Positions 26,708 through 36,668 are shown, numbered from the stretch's first letter. The stretch is 64,000 nt of DNA from Photobacterium obscurum (GCF_026191635.1 NZ_JAKRRW010000026.1:1-64000), one strand, 5' to 3'. Notes: a model not told the origin generated them from the letters alone. Translations and numbers: made by a program.

Positions 26708-28201
26708 TCAAAAGAAATGAAACATTTTCGAGGTGTAACAGGTTACCCCCTTGCGAAGCAGATTGTTTTTCGGCCTTTCAGCACGCCCAACCAGCTTTTC
26801 CAGTATCTGTTCAGGCCATGACTGACACTCCAGGCGACGAGTTAATGGCGATTGCTCCGAGGTATAGTCACTATGAAAGATAATCACTACCTCTTTCGTT
26901 TTGAAAGTCCCTATCACACTTGCTTCGATAGCCGGAATTTCAAATGAAAAATCACCTTTTTCTATTTCAAGCGGCGCCTCATCTTCTTGCCATAAACCTG
27001 ACCGAGTACCACTAAACAAGGCAATGTTCAGTGCCCGCAACGACCAGAAACTGCTGGCTGGTCCGCTGTAGTTATCCACCAGCCGGGGATCATCAGCAAA
27101 GACCCCCTGCGTCGGCGCGCCATGCCGAAAAGCCCCCTGGCCAATGAAGTATTCGAGGCTGGTTCGAAAGGCACGTTTTGCTTCTCCGACTGAAATACAG
27201 GGCTCAGGCATATCTATCGCCGCGAGCAACGGTGCAGAAGCAGCTAATCGATAACACACGCTGCGACCAAAGAACGGCAATCCTTCTGGCGTAAAGAAAT
27301 AGCGAAACTTTTCAACAAAGCTTGTCAGGCTGTGCCGAATAAATTCAGGATCGAACGCCGGATCTATCTGATCCAGCCAGTACAACGAATAGAAAAAGCC
27401 CCAGGCATTGTAATAATCATAATTGCCACGGGCGCCATCACGAAACCAACCGTCACCGACATAGAACTCCTTGATGCGGGCATATTTGTCGTGGGCAATA
27501 GTATCTACCCCAGTCAGGGCCTTAATCACCAGCTGAACGGTGAGCGGAAAAAGATGCCAGTTATTATCGACAGTCTGGCAAGTATTCACCTGCTTGAACC
27601 AAGCCACCACCTGTTGCTGCTCAGCCTTACTAAAGCGCTCCCACACCCACTCCTTGCTTAGCCAGAGCGTAAGCGCCAAATCAGCACTTTCGCAAATCCG
27701 CTGGTCATAGTCGTGTAACTGCCCCCAGTAACCTTGGTGAGCAGGGTCGGTTCCGGCAAGAAAAGCGGTGCGCAGCAACTCGGCCACATCTATCGCTTTA
27801 TTGTTCAGGCCGTAGAGCACCGTTGTTGTCTGCCCGTTACCATGCAGCCACGCGGCAAGGGTCGGCAATACCCGACTACTCCCTTCCATCGCGTCGGTTC
27901 TGGCTGTTTGCTGGCTCGGGCGACCAGGATAATAAGCATGGGTATAATCCCAAACAGCATAATGATCGAAGGCTTCAGCGATATAACGTACCAACTGGTC
28001 GCACTGTTGTTGCATACCCTCCTGATAATTATCTGAGCCAGAATCAAACACCTGCCGAATCATTTCGTCATGTTTGCTGTAGGCTGGCTTTTTATGCCGC
28101 AGCCGGATCAGGTTCTCTTTGCATAGCTTAAAGTACATGGAGGCATCGGGGTGCTCATAGGGGATAGTCGGGCGAGGCTGGGCACTGATTTCTTTTTGCA
28201 T
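26708..28201 (-). CDS. DUF2264 family protein, candidate glycoside hydrolase
   Basis: 497 residues from the ATG at 28201 (a GTG at 28216 is also open). 'FYVGDGWFRDGARGNYDYYNAWGFFYSLYWLD', abbreviated here to its core 'GDGWFRDGARGNYDYYNAW', is the DUF2264 signature. The fold is a helical barrel related to heparinases and unsaturated-uronyl hydrolases. From memory CAZy places some DUF2264 proteins in GH154 as glucuronidases. No signal peptide, so it should act in the cytosol. It follows the maturase and sulfatase on the same strand and precedes agaY, so a role on glycosaminoglycan fragments is likely. The C-terminal 100 residues look like a beta-rich cap. Substrate unknown; it may act beside or instead of the GH105-like enzyme. 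Confidence 0.75.
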   Translation of the reverse strand: MQKEISAQPRPTIPYEHPDASMYFKLCKENLIRLRHKKPAYSKHDEMIRQVFDSGSDNYQEGMQQQCDQLVRYIAEAFDHYAVWDYTHAYYPGRPSQQTARTDAMEGSSRVLPTLAAWLHGNGQTTTVLYGLNNKAIDVAELLRTAFLAGTDPAHQGYWGQLHDYDQRICESADLALTLWLSKEWVWERFSKAEQQQVVAWFKQVNTCQTVDNNWHLFPLTVQLVIKALTGVDTIAHDKYARIKEFYVGDGWFRDGARGNYDYYNAWGFFYSLYWLDQIDPAFDPEFIRHSLTSFVEKFRYFFTPEGLPFFGRSVCYRLAASAPLLAAIDMPEPCISVGEAKRAFRTSLEYFIGQGAFRHGAPTQGVFADDPRLVDNYSGPASSFWSLRALNIALFSGTRSGLWQEDEAPLEIEKGDFSFEIPAIEASVIGTFKTKEVVIIFHSDYTSEQSPLTRRLECQSWPEQILEKLVGRAERPKNNLLRKGVTCYTSKMFHFF

Positions 28202-28230
28202 GATTTTTACTCTCACTGACTCACAAAAGA

Positions 28231-28254
28231 AGAGGGCCTCTTACGAGGCCCTTT
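28231..28254 (-). terminator. Hairpin between the sulfatase and DUF2264 genes
   Basis: AGGGCCTC/GAGGCCCT stem with a TTAC loop. On the minus strand it is followed by a pyrimidine-rich CTTCTTTTG tail. It may stop, or partly attenuate, transcription between the two genes. Confidence 0.7.
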
Positions 28255-28261
28255 ATCATGG

Positions 28262-29869
28262 TTATTTGGCCGACTCGGTTAAGATTTCATAACGGTCCTG
28301 ACCCCATGCAATCGGTGCTGGCTTGTCTTTAATCCAGTCATAAAACGCTGTTTTCAGCTCCTTGACCTTCTCAGGGTTTTGCTTCGCAAGGTTAATCGAC
28401 TCCGCCGGATCTTGAGCGTAGTTATAGAGCTCGTACTCACCGTTGCCATCATCGTAATAGTGCAGCGACCAGTTCTGATCTTTGATTGCCCACTCCCCTT
28501 TCGAACGCTTTTCAATGTGCTTACTCGGAATAAACTCGTTGGTTTCGAAAGTGATCCACTTCCAGTAGTTACTCCAGAAGTCGGCATTGCTTGAGTCATA
28601 ATGAAGTGCACGCGGGCCGGCCCAGTACAAGTACTGGTGAGGCTGCTGCTTCTCGCCATTCAATAGCGGCATAATATCCTTGCCGTCTACTTTCATTTCT
28701 TCCGGAATTTGAATACCCGCCGCGGCAAGTGCCGTCGGCAAAATATCCATAGCAGAAATCATTGTGTTATCGACACTGCCTTCTGGAAGAACACCTTTCC
28801 AGTGCGCGACAAACGGCACATGGACACCACCACGGTAACGCTGGCCCTTAAAGGCACGGTTCATACCGTTCATCGGCATCGGCGACTCATGTACGGCTCC
28901 GTTATCCGACAAGAAGAAAATCAGGGTATTTTCGTACTCCCCCATCTCTTTTAGCTTATCAATGACCTTACCGATCCCTTCATCGGAAGCGTTGACGTGG
29001 GCGTAGTATTTATCCACCTCGACGTTACCGGTATTAAAGCGCTCCATAAATTTAGCCGGAGCCGCCTGCTCGAGCGGAATATGAGGCACACTGTAGGCCA
29101 GGTTGATAAAGAACGGCTGATCGTTATCGTTGGCTTTTTCGATAAAATTGATCGCTTCATTGGTGAGGTTATAGGTCAGATAACCCGGTGCTGGCGTATT
29201 CTCGCCATTTCTGAACACAGTCGGCGAGTTATACAGCGCCGCTCCCGACACATAATAGCTATAGGAGTAGTCAAATCCGCGCTCTTCCGGCCCATAACCC
29301 GGCTCTGCAATTGAGATCTGGTTATCGTGATAATCACGGCTTTGCAGATCTTTCGGCTTGAATTCCTTACGCACCTTGGCGTTATGGTATTTGCCGATAT
29401 TCGCTGTGGCATAGCCATTTTCATTCATCAGCGCAGGCAACAACTTGATATCCAACGGGATCCCCAGCTTGGCATCATCATTACTGTAGGTACCAAAGCT
29501 GTGTGGGAAACGTCCGGTCATCATGCCGGCACGAGATGGACCACACACAGGCGTCGCCACATAGGCGTTGGTCATCCTGACGCCTTCATTAGCCAACTTG
29601 GTAATGTTCGGCATCGAACGCTTGGCCGCATCATACAGCTTGTCAAAATCACCGTCGTAACGTACAGGGACTGGCCGTTTTGCGAGCGTGTCCTTGTCGA
29701 TATTCTCCATTGCAAAGTCTAATTGCGCCGAGCCCAAATCATCCATCACGATTAACAGGACATTCGGTTGCTCAGCCTGTTCTGCCGCGACCGACATTGC
29801 TGGTGATACCGCGCAGGCCGCAGCCACAAGACCGGCCAGTACCGTCTTCCTGGTTGAGGACAGTTTCAT
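28262..29869 (-). CDS. Periplasmic sulfatase, Cys-type (S1 family)
   Basis: 535 residues; Sec signal peptide about 1-28 ('AAACAVSPAMSVAA'). The alkaline-phosphatase-fold core begins with the metal-binding 'VMDDLG' (Asp43, Asp44). Cys109 in 'TPVCGPSRAGMMTGRFPHS' is the residue converted to formylglycine. 'LIFFLSDNGAVHESP' supplies further calcium ligands. It hydrolyses sulfate esters, most likely on chondroitin or dermatan fragments, given the adjacent lyase. Regiospecificity (4-O versus 6-O) cannot be told from sequence. AAGGAG precedes the ATG, 27 bp after the gene for the maturase that would activate it. The second sulfatase at 56 kb is quite different in sequence. Confidence 0.9.
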   Translation of the reverse strand: MKLSSTRKTVLAGLVAAACAVSPAMSVAAEQAEQPNVLLIVMDDLGSAQLDFAMENIDKDTLAKRPVPVRYDGDFDKLYDAAKRSMPNITKLANEGVRMTNAYVATPVCGPSRAGMMTGRFPHSFGTYSNDDAKLGIPLDIKLLPALMNENGYATANIGKYHNAKVRKEFKPKDLQSRDYHDNQISIAEPGYGPEERGFDYSYSYYVSGAALYNSPTVFRNGENTPAPGYLTYNLTNEAINFIEKANDNDQPFFINLAYSVPHIPLEQAAPAKFMERFNTGNVEVDKYYAHVNASDEGIGKVIDKLKEMGEYENTLIFFLSDNGAVHESPMPMNGMNRAFKGQRYRGGVHVPFVAHWKGVLPEGSVDNTMISAMDILPTALAAAGIQIPEEMKVDGKDIMPLLNGEKQQPHQYLYWAGPRALHYDSSNADFWSNYWKWITFETNEFIPSKHIEKRSKGEWAIKDQNWSLHYYDDGNGEYELYNYAQDPAESINLAKQNPEKVKELKTAFYDWIKDKPAPIAWGQDRYEILTESAK

Positions 29870-29896
29870 TGTTCACTCCTTTTTAAATAAAACGTA

Positions 29897-31150
29897 TTAA
29901 CTTGCATGCATACTTGCCAGTAACGGCATCACATTGGCCGCCACTCCCCCCCGCTGTATCTCCTGCACCATGAAGTGCATCGCCGGAGCGGTATGCCTGA
30001 AAATCTGCTGGTAGGAAGCACACAGGTAATTCTGTTTATGCTTCTCCCCGGCTAGCGGGGTGATTCTGTGTTTAGGACAGCCACCATGACACAGTGCCCT
30101 GACTTCACACTGCTGACACTGAGTGGTGAGCTTGGCCGATTTAGCACTGCCAAAACGTTGTTGCTGCTTACTGGTAGCCAATTTGCCGATGTTTGTTTGT
30201 GTGATATTGCCAAGACGATTGGCCGGATAGACATAGTGATCGCACGAGTAGAGGTCGCCATTGGCCTCGATGACCATGGCCTGACCGCATTCTTTGGCCT
30301 GAACACACACCGAAGCGGGATAGCCCATCCAGGTGGCCAGCATGCTGTCGAACATACGGACAAAAATGCGGCCGACATCCTCTTTGACCCATTCGTCAAA
30401 AACCTCAGTCATAAACTGGCCATAGCCGTGGGCAGGGACGGAGAAATGAGTCAGCGAGGCATCGGCGGTTGGCGAATAATGGCCACTATTGCTCTGCTGG
30501 CAATGCTGTTCGATTTCGACAATCGGAATGAACTGCAAGTGCTCGGAGCCCAGCGCCTTTAACGCATGATAGGTCTCCCTGCCCTTGTCCCAGTTCTGAT
30601 CATTGATAACAGTGAGGGTGTTGAATTGGACGTTGAACTCTTTGAGCAGCGAAATGGCATGCTTTACCCGCTCGAAGGTCGGTTTACCATTGACCGAGAT
30701 CCGGTACTTATCATGCACCTCAGCCGCACCATCAACCGAGACACCTATCAGAAAATTGTTGTCGGCGAAAAACTGCGCCCATTGGCGGTTAATCGCCACG
30801 GCATTGGTCTGGAAACTATTGGTGATCGTTTTGCCATTCGCATACTGCTGCTGGTATTTCACCGCATTTCTATAAAAATCCAGCCCGGCTAGCGTCGGCT
30901 CTCCCCCCTGCCAGGCAAAATCAATCTCGTCTGCATCCTGGGAACGAATATAGTCGCGCACATAGCGTTTGAGCATCGCGTCGGACATCTGCTCGGCAGC
31001 CGCTGTCGATTGAGAATTTTCCTCTGCTGGTTGCTGCATTATCTGTTCTTTCTCGAGATAAAAGCAGTAATCACACTTCAGGTTACAGCGATAGCTTGCC
31101 GGTTTGGCCATCATGTGAAAGCGGGCTTGCTTTGGGTGTGATATCGCCAT
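29897..31150 (-). CDS. Anaerobic sulfatase-maturating enzyme (radical SAM)
   Basis: Converts the active-site Cys (or Ser) of sulfatases to formylglycine using SAM and iron-sulfur clusters. 417 residues. The radical-SAM motif is Cys22-x3-Cys26-x2-Cys29 in 'YRCNLKCDYCFYLEKEQ'. 'FAWQGGEPTLAGLDFYRNAV' is the GGEP motif. A SPASM region with Cys-rich 'CQQCEVRALCHGGCPKHR' binds the auxiliary clusters. Cytosolic. AAAGGAAAG lies before the ATG. It forms the first gene of an operon with the sulfatase, and would also serve the Tat-type sulfatase at 56 kb. The promoter faces that of the lyase gene. anSME enzymes work without oxygen, unlike FGE. Confidence 0.93.
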   Translation of the reverse strand: MAISHPKQARFHMMAKPASYRCNLKCDYCFYLEKEQIMQQPAEENSQSTAAAEQMSDAMLKRYVRDYIRSQDADEIDFAWQGGEPTLAGLDFYRNAVKYQQQYANGKTITNSFQTNAVAINRQWAQFFADNNFLIGVSVDGAAEVHDKYRISVNGKPTFERVKHAISLLKEFNVQFNTLTVINDQNWDKGRETYHALKALGSEHLQFIPIVEIEQHCQQSNSGHYSPTADASLTHFSVPAHGYGQFMTEVFDEWVKEDVGRIFVRMFDSMLATWMGYPASVCVQAKECGQAMVIEANGDLYSCDHYVYPANRLGNITQTNIGKLATSKQQQRFGSAKSAKLTTQCQQCEVRALCHGGCPKHRITPLAGEKHKQNYLCASYQQIFRHTAPAMHFMVQEIQRGGVAANVMPLLASMHAS

Positions 31151-31414
31151 GGGACTTTCCTTTCGTTCCGCAGTTCAAAATAACTGAAACGCAATATACG
31201 TAAACAAACGAAATATTAAAGAGATAATGATCACACCAACAAAAACATATGAAAGATTTCGTAAGCATATTTCTTGTGACATACCTTCAACAAACAAAAA
31301 CAAAAGACTTTGAAAGCAAGCATATGTTGCGAGCTGTGAATTCGATCAAAAAACAACCGCAAAACTTCCACTAACCTTTCGCACCACAATCACAACATGA
31401 AAGGAAAAACAAAA
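31151..31414. promoter_or_regulatory. Divergent control region of maturase-sulfatase and PL8 lyase
   Basis: AT-rich, about 250 bp between divergent genes. CTTTCG occurs at 31160-31165 and 31376-31381, with CGAAA and GAAAG variants between (near 31209, 31250 and 31311). This matches the motif in the other two glycan promoter regions, suggesting a shared regulator. Confidence 0.55.
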
Positions 31415-34400
31415 GTGAAAGCATGGAAAAAACCTAATTACCTCGCCCTATGTATAGTTATTGCCCTTGGCGGATGCGGAAACGAAAGCATTCAAAACAC
31501 AGATAACCTTACCAATCCAGGTTCTCAACCGGCCACAGATACAGGCACTTCCCCAGACACAGAAGGCAAACAAGGAATTGAAGGTAAGGGGGCGCAGCTT
31601 GAGCCCGGTGGATATATGTACTTTTTCGAAAAAGGATTACCACAGGCCATCACGACCTCCTCAACGACACCGCTAACAATCAGCAATGAGCATTTCAAAG
31701 ATGGGGCGAACTCCCTGAAGTGGACCTATAGCCCCAACAGCCAGCTGACCTTCCACCAGCCGATCAATTACACCGATGACGACAGTGAGATAACCCCTTA
31801 CACCTTTATGGCGTGGGTCTATAACGAGCAGGCATCGGATAACGTCCTTACCTTCCAGTTTGGCAAAGATAACAGCCCGCAAACCCAGTTTACCTATTCC
31901 CTGAACTTCGAAGGCTGGCGAGGAATTTCCGTTCCGTTCAGAGATATGGATGGTACTCCGACAGCGGGCATGAACCGGTTGACTGTTAACGCACCAGAGT
32001 TGGCAGGCACACTGCTTTTTGACCAGGTCATGATGGCTGTCCCTGTTGACAACCGCTGGCCGACACCGGATTACCAGCAGCCATTCGTCAACCCCAGTGT
32101 CGTCGATATGGCAAGCAAGAACTGGACGGCATTACTGATGTACGATCAAATGCTGCGAGAGGGCAATCCAAGCTTTAATTTCGATGCCGCCTTCGATGAT
32201 AGCCAGGGAGATACCGCTCCCCTGTACCGCCAGTTCGATCAGCACCTTGCAGTCAATACGCAGGCAACCATCACACAGGCAAAAATCGATGCCAACCTGA
32301 CGAAATACGCCCCGTTTAATATCTCTTATAATGCCGATGGCTCATCAACCGGGAGTCCGCTTGATCATCCCAAACGTCATAACTTCATGAAAGCTGGTAT
32401 TGTCAGTGATGAGACGCTGACCATGCTGACTGATACCATGTCAATCCGAACGCTAGGCAAAACGATGCTGGAAACAGCCAAATTCCTGCGTAGCCAGTCA
32501 CTTTCTGAGGCCAATCGCGCTGCACTGGAAACAGCCTTTATCGATGCCACCCGGTATGCCCTTGAGCAAGGCTGGGAAGGCGGATCCGGGTTCCAGATCA
32601 TTACACATGTCGGCTACCAGACCCGCGAGTTCTTCAATGCGATGTTTATCGCCCGACAACTGCTCGCGGACAATCAGCTGCTCGAGCCGATACAGCAGTC
32701 TATGATGTGGTTCAACGCCACAGGCCGAATCTATGAATCCGACGCTCAAATCAACTCATCCAATGTCGATATCCTAAATACCCAGCTGCAATGGATGATT
32801 AAGAGCTTCCTGCTGTTGCCGGATCAAACAGAACGCGACACCATGCTGCGCCAACTGCAGTCCTGGCTCAGCAAAACCCTGCTGGCATCAGACGGATTAG
32901 GCGGCGGCTTCAAACCGGATGGCAGCGTCTTCCACCACTCGCAACATTACCCTGCCTACGGCAAAGATGCCTTTAACGGACTTTCCGGCGCGGTATTCGG
33001 CTTAAGTAACAGCCCTTATCAAATTTCACAGGCAGCCCATGAGCGAATCAAAGACGTCTTGCTCAAGATGCGTATTTACACCAAGGAAACCCATACACCT
33101 ATTGTCTTGAGTGGCCGTCATCCCGATGGCAAGCAGAAGATTTCACCGACACCGTTTCAGTGGCTGGCACTTAGCGGCTCGCCGGATGGCACCGAGTCGG
33201 TCGATACCGAGCTAGCTGCTGCCTACGCCAACCTGCGTCATCTCCCATCATATAAAGGCGTAACGGCCGAGGCCGAACCTACCGGTGTATGGGCCATGAA
33301 CTATGCCTCCATGGCGATAGCCAGAGGAGAGAGTCCAACTGAGCCAAGCCAATCCTGGCTAGCGACAGCCCGGGGCTTTAGCCGCTACCTGGTTGGTAAT
33401 GAAACCTATCAGGCAAATAACCTGTATGGCCGCTACCTGCAGTATGGGCAGCTCGAAATTACCCCTTCGGACTTTTCAAAGCGGGCCTTCAGTCATGATG
33501 GCTGGGACTGGAACCGTTATCCCGGCACAACGACCGTTCATCTGCCGAACAGCGAACTGCGAACGGTGCTCAATCAACTGCCAGGAGCGGGCATCGAAGA
33601 AATGTTGCTGTCGACCGAAAGCTATTCGGGGGCCAACACCTTAGACAGCAACAGTGCGATGTTTGCCATAAAGTTACACGGTCACAAAAAGTATGCTCAG
33701 CAAAGCCTGCGCGCCAATAAATCGTATTTCATGTTTGGCAATAACATCGTTGCACTTGGTTCAGGGATCCAAAATGCCGATAACCAACATAGCACCGAAA
33801 CCACCTTGTTCCAGTACAGCGTCCCTGCTCTTGAGGCGGTCGAAATTAACAGCTATACCGTCAACACACTGGGAACCGAAATGGCCCTTCCGGGCGAAAC
33901 GACGCTTCTTGATCCGGCTGGTAACCGTTACTTCGTAACAGATACGGCAAATGAACTGGTTCGATTTAGCTACCAAACCCAAGCGTCCAACGACGAGGAT
34001 GATGGCAAGCCAACATCTGGCCAGTTTGCCACCGCAGTAATTGATCACGGCAAAGCCCCTGCCGACGGTCGCTATGAATATGCCATCAAAATTGAAGCGC
34101 AAGATGAAACTAAACCTGTCTATACCGTACTCCAGCAGGACAACAAGGTACACGCGGTTCGCAGTGAAGGCGGTGTCGAGGCCTACGCCTTCTTTGAACC
34201 CGCTACCCTTGACGCTTCCAACTGGGTAATGGCATCCGAGACAACCTCGCAGATCATGGTCAAGGCCAATGCCGCAGCAGATCAGCTCTCGCTCAGCGTC
34301 GTCAATCCCGATCTGGCGCTCTATGATGGCCAAGATCCAGAGCAGGTCGATGCCAACGGCGAACAGATAGAAGTCAGTATCTATAGCCGCCCTTGGCGCT

Positions 34401-34579
34401 TCGACCTGTCACAGCCGATGAATAACCAATTTACGCTTAAAGGCGAATGGAAGTTGGAAGGTAACCGTTCACAGGTGACAACTTCGCAGGTGACCACCAA
34501 GGTTGAAAGCGGCAATACCCAGGTCACGGTCATAACCGTAGATGCCATACCGCAAGCATTTAACCTGACTAAGTCGTGA
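31415..34579 (+). CDS. Chondroitin-type polysaccharide lyase, family PL8, lipoprotein
   Basis: Cleaves glycosaminoglycans by beta-elimination to unsaturated oligosaccharides. I choose GTG at 31415 because AAGGA lies nine bases before it; an ATG at 31397 lacks a ribosome site. The lipobox 'IALGGC' makes it a surface or periplasmic lipoprotein. An N-terminal jelly-roll (about 50-220, Lyase_N-like) is followed by a helical toroid and large beta-sandwich domains, as in chondroitin ABC lyases (~1020 residues). His508 and Tyr515 in 'FHHSQHYPAYGKDAF' and Arg568 in 'LSGRHPDG' match the catalytic His501/Tyr508/Arg560 spacing of Proteus ABC lyase I. Breadth of substrate (chondroitin, dermatan, hyaluronan) cannot be read from sequence. 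Confidence 0.9.
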   Translation: MKAWKKPNYLALCIVIALGGCGNESIQNTDNLTNPGSQPATDTGTSPDTEGKQGIEGKGAQLEPGGYMYFFEKGLPQAITTSSTTPLTISNEHFKDGANSLKWTYSPNSQLTFHQPINYTDDDSEITPYTFMAWVYNEQASDNVLTFQFGKDNSPQTQFTYSLNFEGWRGISVPFRDMDGTPTAGMNRLTVNAPELAGTLLFDQVMMAVPVDNRWPTPDYQQPFVNPSVVDMASKNWTALLMYDQMLREGNPSFNFDAAFDDSQGDTAPLYRQFDQHLAVNTQATITQAKIDANLTKYAPFNISYNADGSSTGSPLDHPKRHNFMKAGIVSDETLTMLTDTMSIRTLGKTMLETAKFLRSQSLSEANRAALETAFIDATRYALEQGWEGGSGFQIITHVGYQTREFFNAMFIARQLLADNQLLEPIQQSMMWFNATGRIYESDAQINSSNVDILNTQLQWMIKSFLLLPDQTERDTMLRQLQSWLSKTLLASDGLGGGFKPDGSVFHHSQHYPAYGKDAFNGLSGAVFGLSNSPYQISQAAHERIKDVLLKMRIYTKETHTPIVLSGRHPDGKQKISPTPFQWLALSGSPDGTESVDTELAAAYANLRHLPSYKGVTAEAEPTGVWAMNYASMAIARGESPTEPSQSWLATARGFSRYLVGNETYQANNLYGRYLQYGQLEITPSDFSKRAFSHDGWDWNRYPGTTTVHLPNSELRTVLNQLPGAGIEEMLLSTESYSGANTLDSNSAMFAIKLHGHKKYAQQSLRANKSYFMFGNNIVALGSGIQNADNQHSTETTLFQYSVPALEAVEINSYTVNTLGTEMALPGETTLLDPAGNRYFVTDTANELVRFSYQTQASNDEDDGKPTSGQFATAVIDHGKAPADGRYEYAIKIEAQDETKPVYTVLQQDNKVHAVRSEGGVEAYAFFEPATLDASNWVMASETTSQIMVKANAAADQLSLSVVNPDLALYDGQDPEQVDANGEQIEVSIYSRPWRFDLSQPMNNQFTLKGEWKLEGNRSQVTTSQVTTKVESGNTQVTVITVDAIPQAFNLTKS

Positions 34580-34608
34580 TCTAACTGATTACTTAGGTAC
34601 AGAAAGAG

Positions 34609-34641
34609 AAAAGGAGCCAATCGCAAGAGCGGCTCCTTTTA
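34609..34641 (+). terminator. Intrinsic terminator of the PL8 lyase gene
   Basis: AAAAGGAGCC/GGCTCCTTTT, 10 bp with a 12-base loop and T-rich tail, 30 bp after the lyase stop. It isolates the lyase from the ATPase operon. Confidence 0.9.
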
Positions 34642-34775
34642 TTTGGCGCCAGGGCGCCACACACACAACAATAGGGTAGCGATAGCTGGCATATTTGCTC
34701 AATCGGCCAGCTTGACCAATACTTTTTCTAGCCGTCGGCTAACGAATAACATCGTATCATCAGGAAGGAAAAACT

Positions 34776-36338
34776 ATGTTGTTTCCGGAAGATATGACAC
34801 GTCTGACTTGGATTGTTTCCAAAGAACGCCTGGCCGCCTGCCTCCAACTGCTGTCTGAAACGGAATTCTTCCAACCGATCGATCGCCATTCGCTGGGAGA
34901 GAGGGAAGATCTCCAGCCATTACAACTTTTGCTCCAGGCCAAGCAACGCTATCAGCGTTTTCGTGCCGCAGAGCAGTTACTCGAAGACCTTCCGGAGAAG
35001 CCTCTGCTCAGCTATGAGATAGGAACATTGTCCGGTTCAACCTCTCTTCCCCAAGGTGCGGTTCAGATCGATGCCGAGCTTTTTCTCTGGGTGGGAGGCA
35101 ACCCACCAGCCGATCTAAAATCCTCTCCCCCTCCACCCGACCAGCCGCCGCTAGCACTCTCTGGACAACCACTAACCGAACAACAGTGCCAGCTGCTTTT
35201 TGCCACGGCAGGCCAGATCGGCCACGTCGAGGATTGGACCATTATCGATGGCTGGATCCCCAGGACAAAAACAGAAGAATTCAGTGTTCTCTTACAGCAT
35301 GAGTGCATCGTCTTGACCCCAGCAGAGGATAGCGGTCTTTCCCTTGCCCGAGTCCCCAGCTTGTTTCACCGACCCAAGATCCTGGAGGGGTTTGCGGATC
35401 TGATACAGCTTTACGGGATCACCGGATATCGTGAAATTGATCCGACACCGCTACTGAGCATCAGCTTTACGCTCATGTTCGGGATGATGTTTGCCGACCT
35501 GGGACAGGGGATGCTCCTTGCCCTGCTGGGATTCTGGCTATTTAGTCAACGGTGGCCGAGTTCAAACTCGACATTAAGGCGCAATGCCGGGTTGCTGTTG
35601 ATGCCGATTGGACTCTCAGCAGCCATTTTCGGGATCCTGTTCGGCAGCTTATTCGCCCGCGAAGACTGGATCCCCGCCCTTATTTTTCACCCTATGGACG
35701 AGGTATATGTTTCGCTAGCCATCAGCGTCACCTTCGGCATCTGCGTACTTTGCATAAGCATGTCCATCGGTTTGCTTAACGCTTGGTTGAGCGGGCTCCT
35801 CAAAGAACGCCTGTGGGACAACTTTGGCCTCATCGGTCTGCTGTTTTACCTTGCCCTTGTCGGCTTAATTGTTGGGTTTTGGGCGCAGTGGCCTGGAATT
35901 CAACTCCTCTGCCTGAGCCTGGTTTCTGCCGGATTGCTCGCCATGGCCATACGCAACTTCAACCGGCAGGAACAGGAATCGCTCGGGTTACGCCTCTTTG
36001 CAACGCTCATAGAAACCTACGATTTTGCGATCAAATTTGTGGTTCATACCCTCTCCTTCGTCCGTTTAGCCGCCTTTACTTTTGCGCATATCGCTCTCTC
36101 GATGGCCCTCGTTATTATTGTGGAGCTGTTATCCGGCCACACCTGGCTGGCCTGGAGCGTCTTTGTGATCGGCAACATTCTGATCACCGTCATCGAAGGG
36201 ATCCTGGTCTGTATTCAGGTGATTCGCCTGCACTTTTACGAATTGTTTACTAAATTTATCTCAGGAGGCGGCATTCCGTTCGTGCCCCTCAGACTTTCCG
36301 TGGAGCACTTTGATGAGTACGCCGATATCAGTCAGTAA
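34776..36338 (+). CDS. ntpI: V/A-type ATPase subunit I (a-subunit)
   Basis: 520 residues, shorter than the usual 600-680. The N-terminal cytosolic part (1-215) is reduced. From about 220 there are seven or eight membrane helices, starting 'DPTPLLSISFTLMFGMMFADLGQGMLLALLGFWL' in the family style. Arg430 in 'VVHTLSFVRLAAFTFAHIALS' is the essential arginine of the ion half-channel. It forms the stator side of the ion path against the K ring. AGGAAGGA precedes the ATG, and it is the first gene of a nine-gene operon. The gene overlaps subunit K by 29 bp. Base composition is GC-richer than the flanking glycan genes. Confidence 0.9.
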   Translation: MLFPEDMTRLTWIVSKERLAACLQLLSETEFFQPIDRHSLGEREDLQPLQLLLQAKQRYQRFRAAEQLLEDLPEKPLLSYEIGTLSGSTSLPQGAVQIDAELFLWVGGNPPADLKSSPPPPDQPPLALSGQPLTEQQCQLLFATAGQIGHVEDWTIIDGWIPRTKTEEFSVLLQHECIVLTPAEDSGLSLARVPSLFHRPKILEGFADLIQLYGITGYREIDPTPLLSISFTLMFGMMFADLGQGMLLALLGFWLFSQRWPSSNSTLRRNAGLLLMPIGLSAAIFGILFGSLFAREDWIPALIFHPMDEVYVSLAISVTFGICVLCISMSIGLLNAWLSGLLKERLWDNFGLIGLLFYLALVGLIVGFWAQWPGIQLLCLSLVSAGLLAMAIRNFNRQEQESLGLRLFATLIETYDFAIKFVVHTLSFVRLAAFTFAHIALSMALVIIVELLSGHTWLAWSVFVIGNILITVIEGILVCIQVIRLHFYELFTKFISGGGIPFVPLRLSVEHFDEYADISQ

Positions 36339-36666
36339 ATGGGTTTGGGGGCTTTGCGCGACTGCAGGCTCTTTAATTATCCTCTCCAGCCTGCTGCTGT
36401 ATTTCATGCCCAAAGCGGCAGCGGAATCCCCTCAGGAAGCCGCCAAAATACTCCCTCACTGGGGCAATTACATGGCAGCGGCGGTAGCGACGGGGCTATC
36501 TAGTATCGGAGCCGGTATTGCCGTCAGTCAGGTCGGCGCAGCAGGGGTGGCGGCGATCTCAGAAAAACCGGAGCTTTTTGGACGGGTGATAGTGATTCTG
36601 GGACTGGCCGAGGGGATCGCCATCTATGGCCTGATCATCTCCATCATCATTATTGCAGCCCTGTAG
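36310..36666 (+). CDS. ntpK: V/A-type ATPase subunit K (c-ring proteolipid)
   Basis: 118 residues: an N-terminal hydrophobic segment (about 10-32) that may be a leader or extra helix, then one helical hairpin 'AAAVATGLSSIGAGIAV' / 'VIVILGLAEGIAIYGLIISIIII'. Glu101 in 'GLAEGIAIYG' is the ion-binding carboxylate, and a Gln ('AVSQVG') lies in the first helix. It is a one-hairpin type, not the doubled four-helix form of enterococcal NtpK. Gln plus Glu can coordinate sodium, but the residue after Glu is Gly rather than the Ser/Thr common in sodium-type rings, so the coupling ion is undecided. It follows subunit I with a 29-bp overlap. Confidence 0.9.
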   Translation: MMSTPISVSKWVWGLCATAGSLIILSSLLLYFMPKAAAESPQEAAKILPHWGNYMAAAVATGLSSIGAGIAVSQVGAAGVAAISEKPELFGRVIVILGLAEGIAIYGLIISIIIIAAL

Positions 36667-36668
36667 CA

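Noticed and set aside
34643..34660. GGCGCCAGGGCGCC palindrome as an attachment site for the ATPase block
   Set aside because: No matching copy was seen at the other end of the block and no integrase gene is present.
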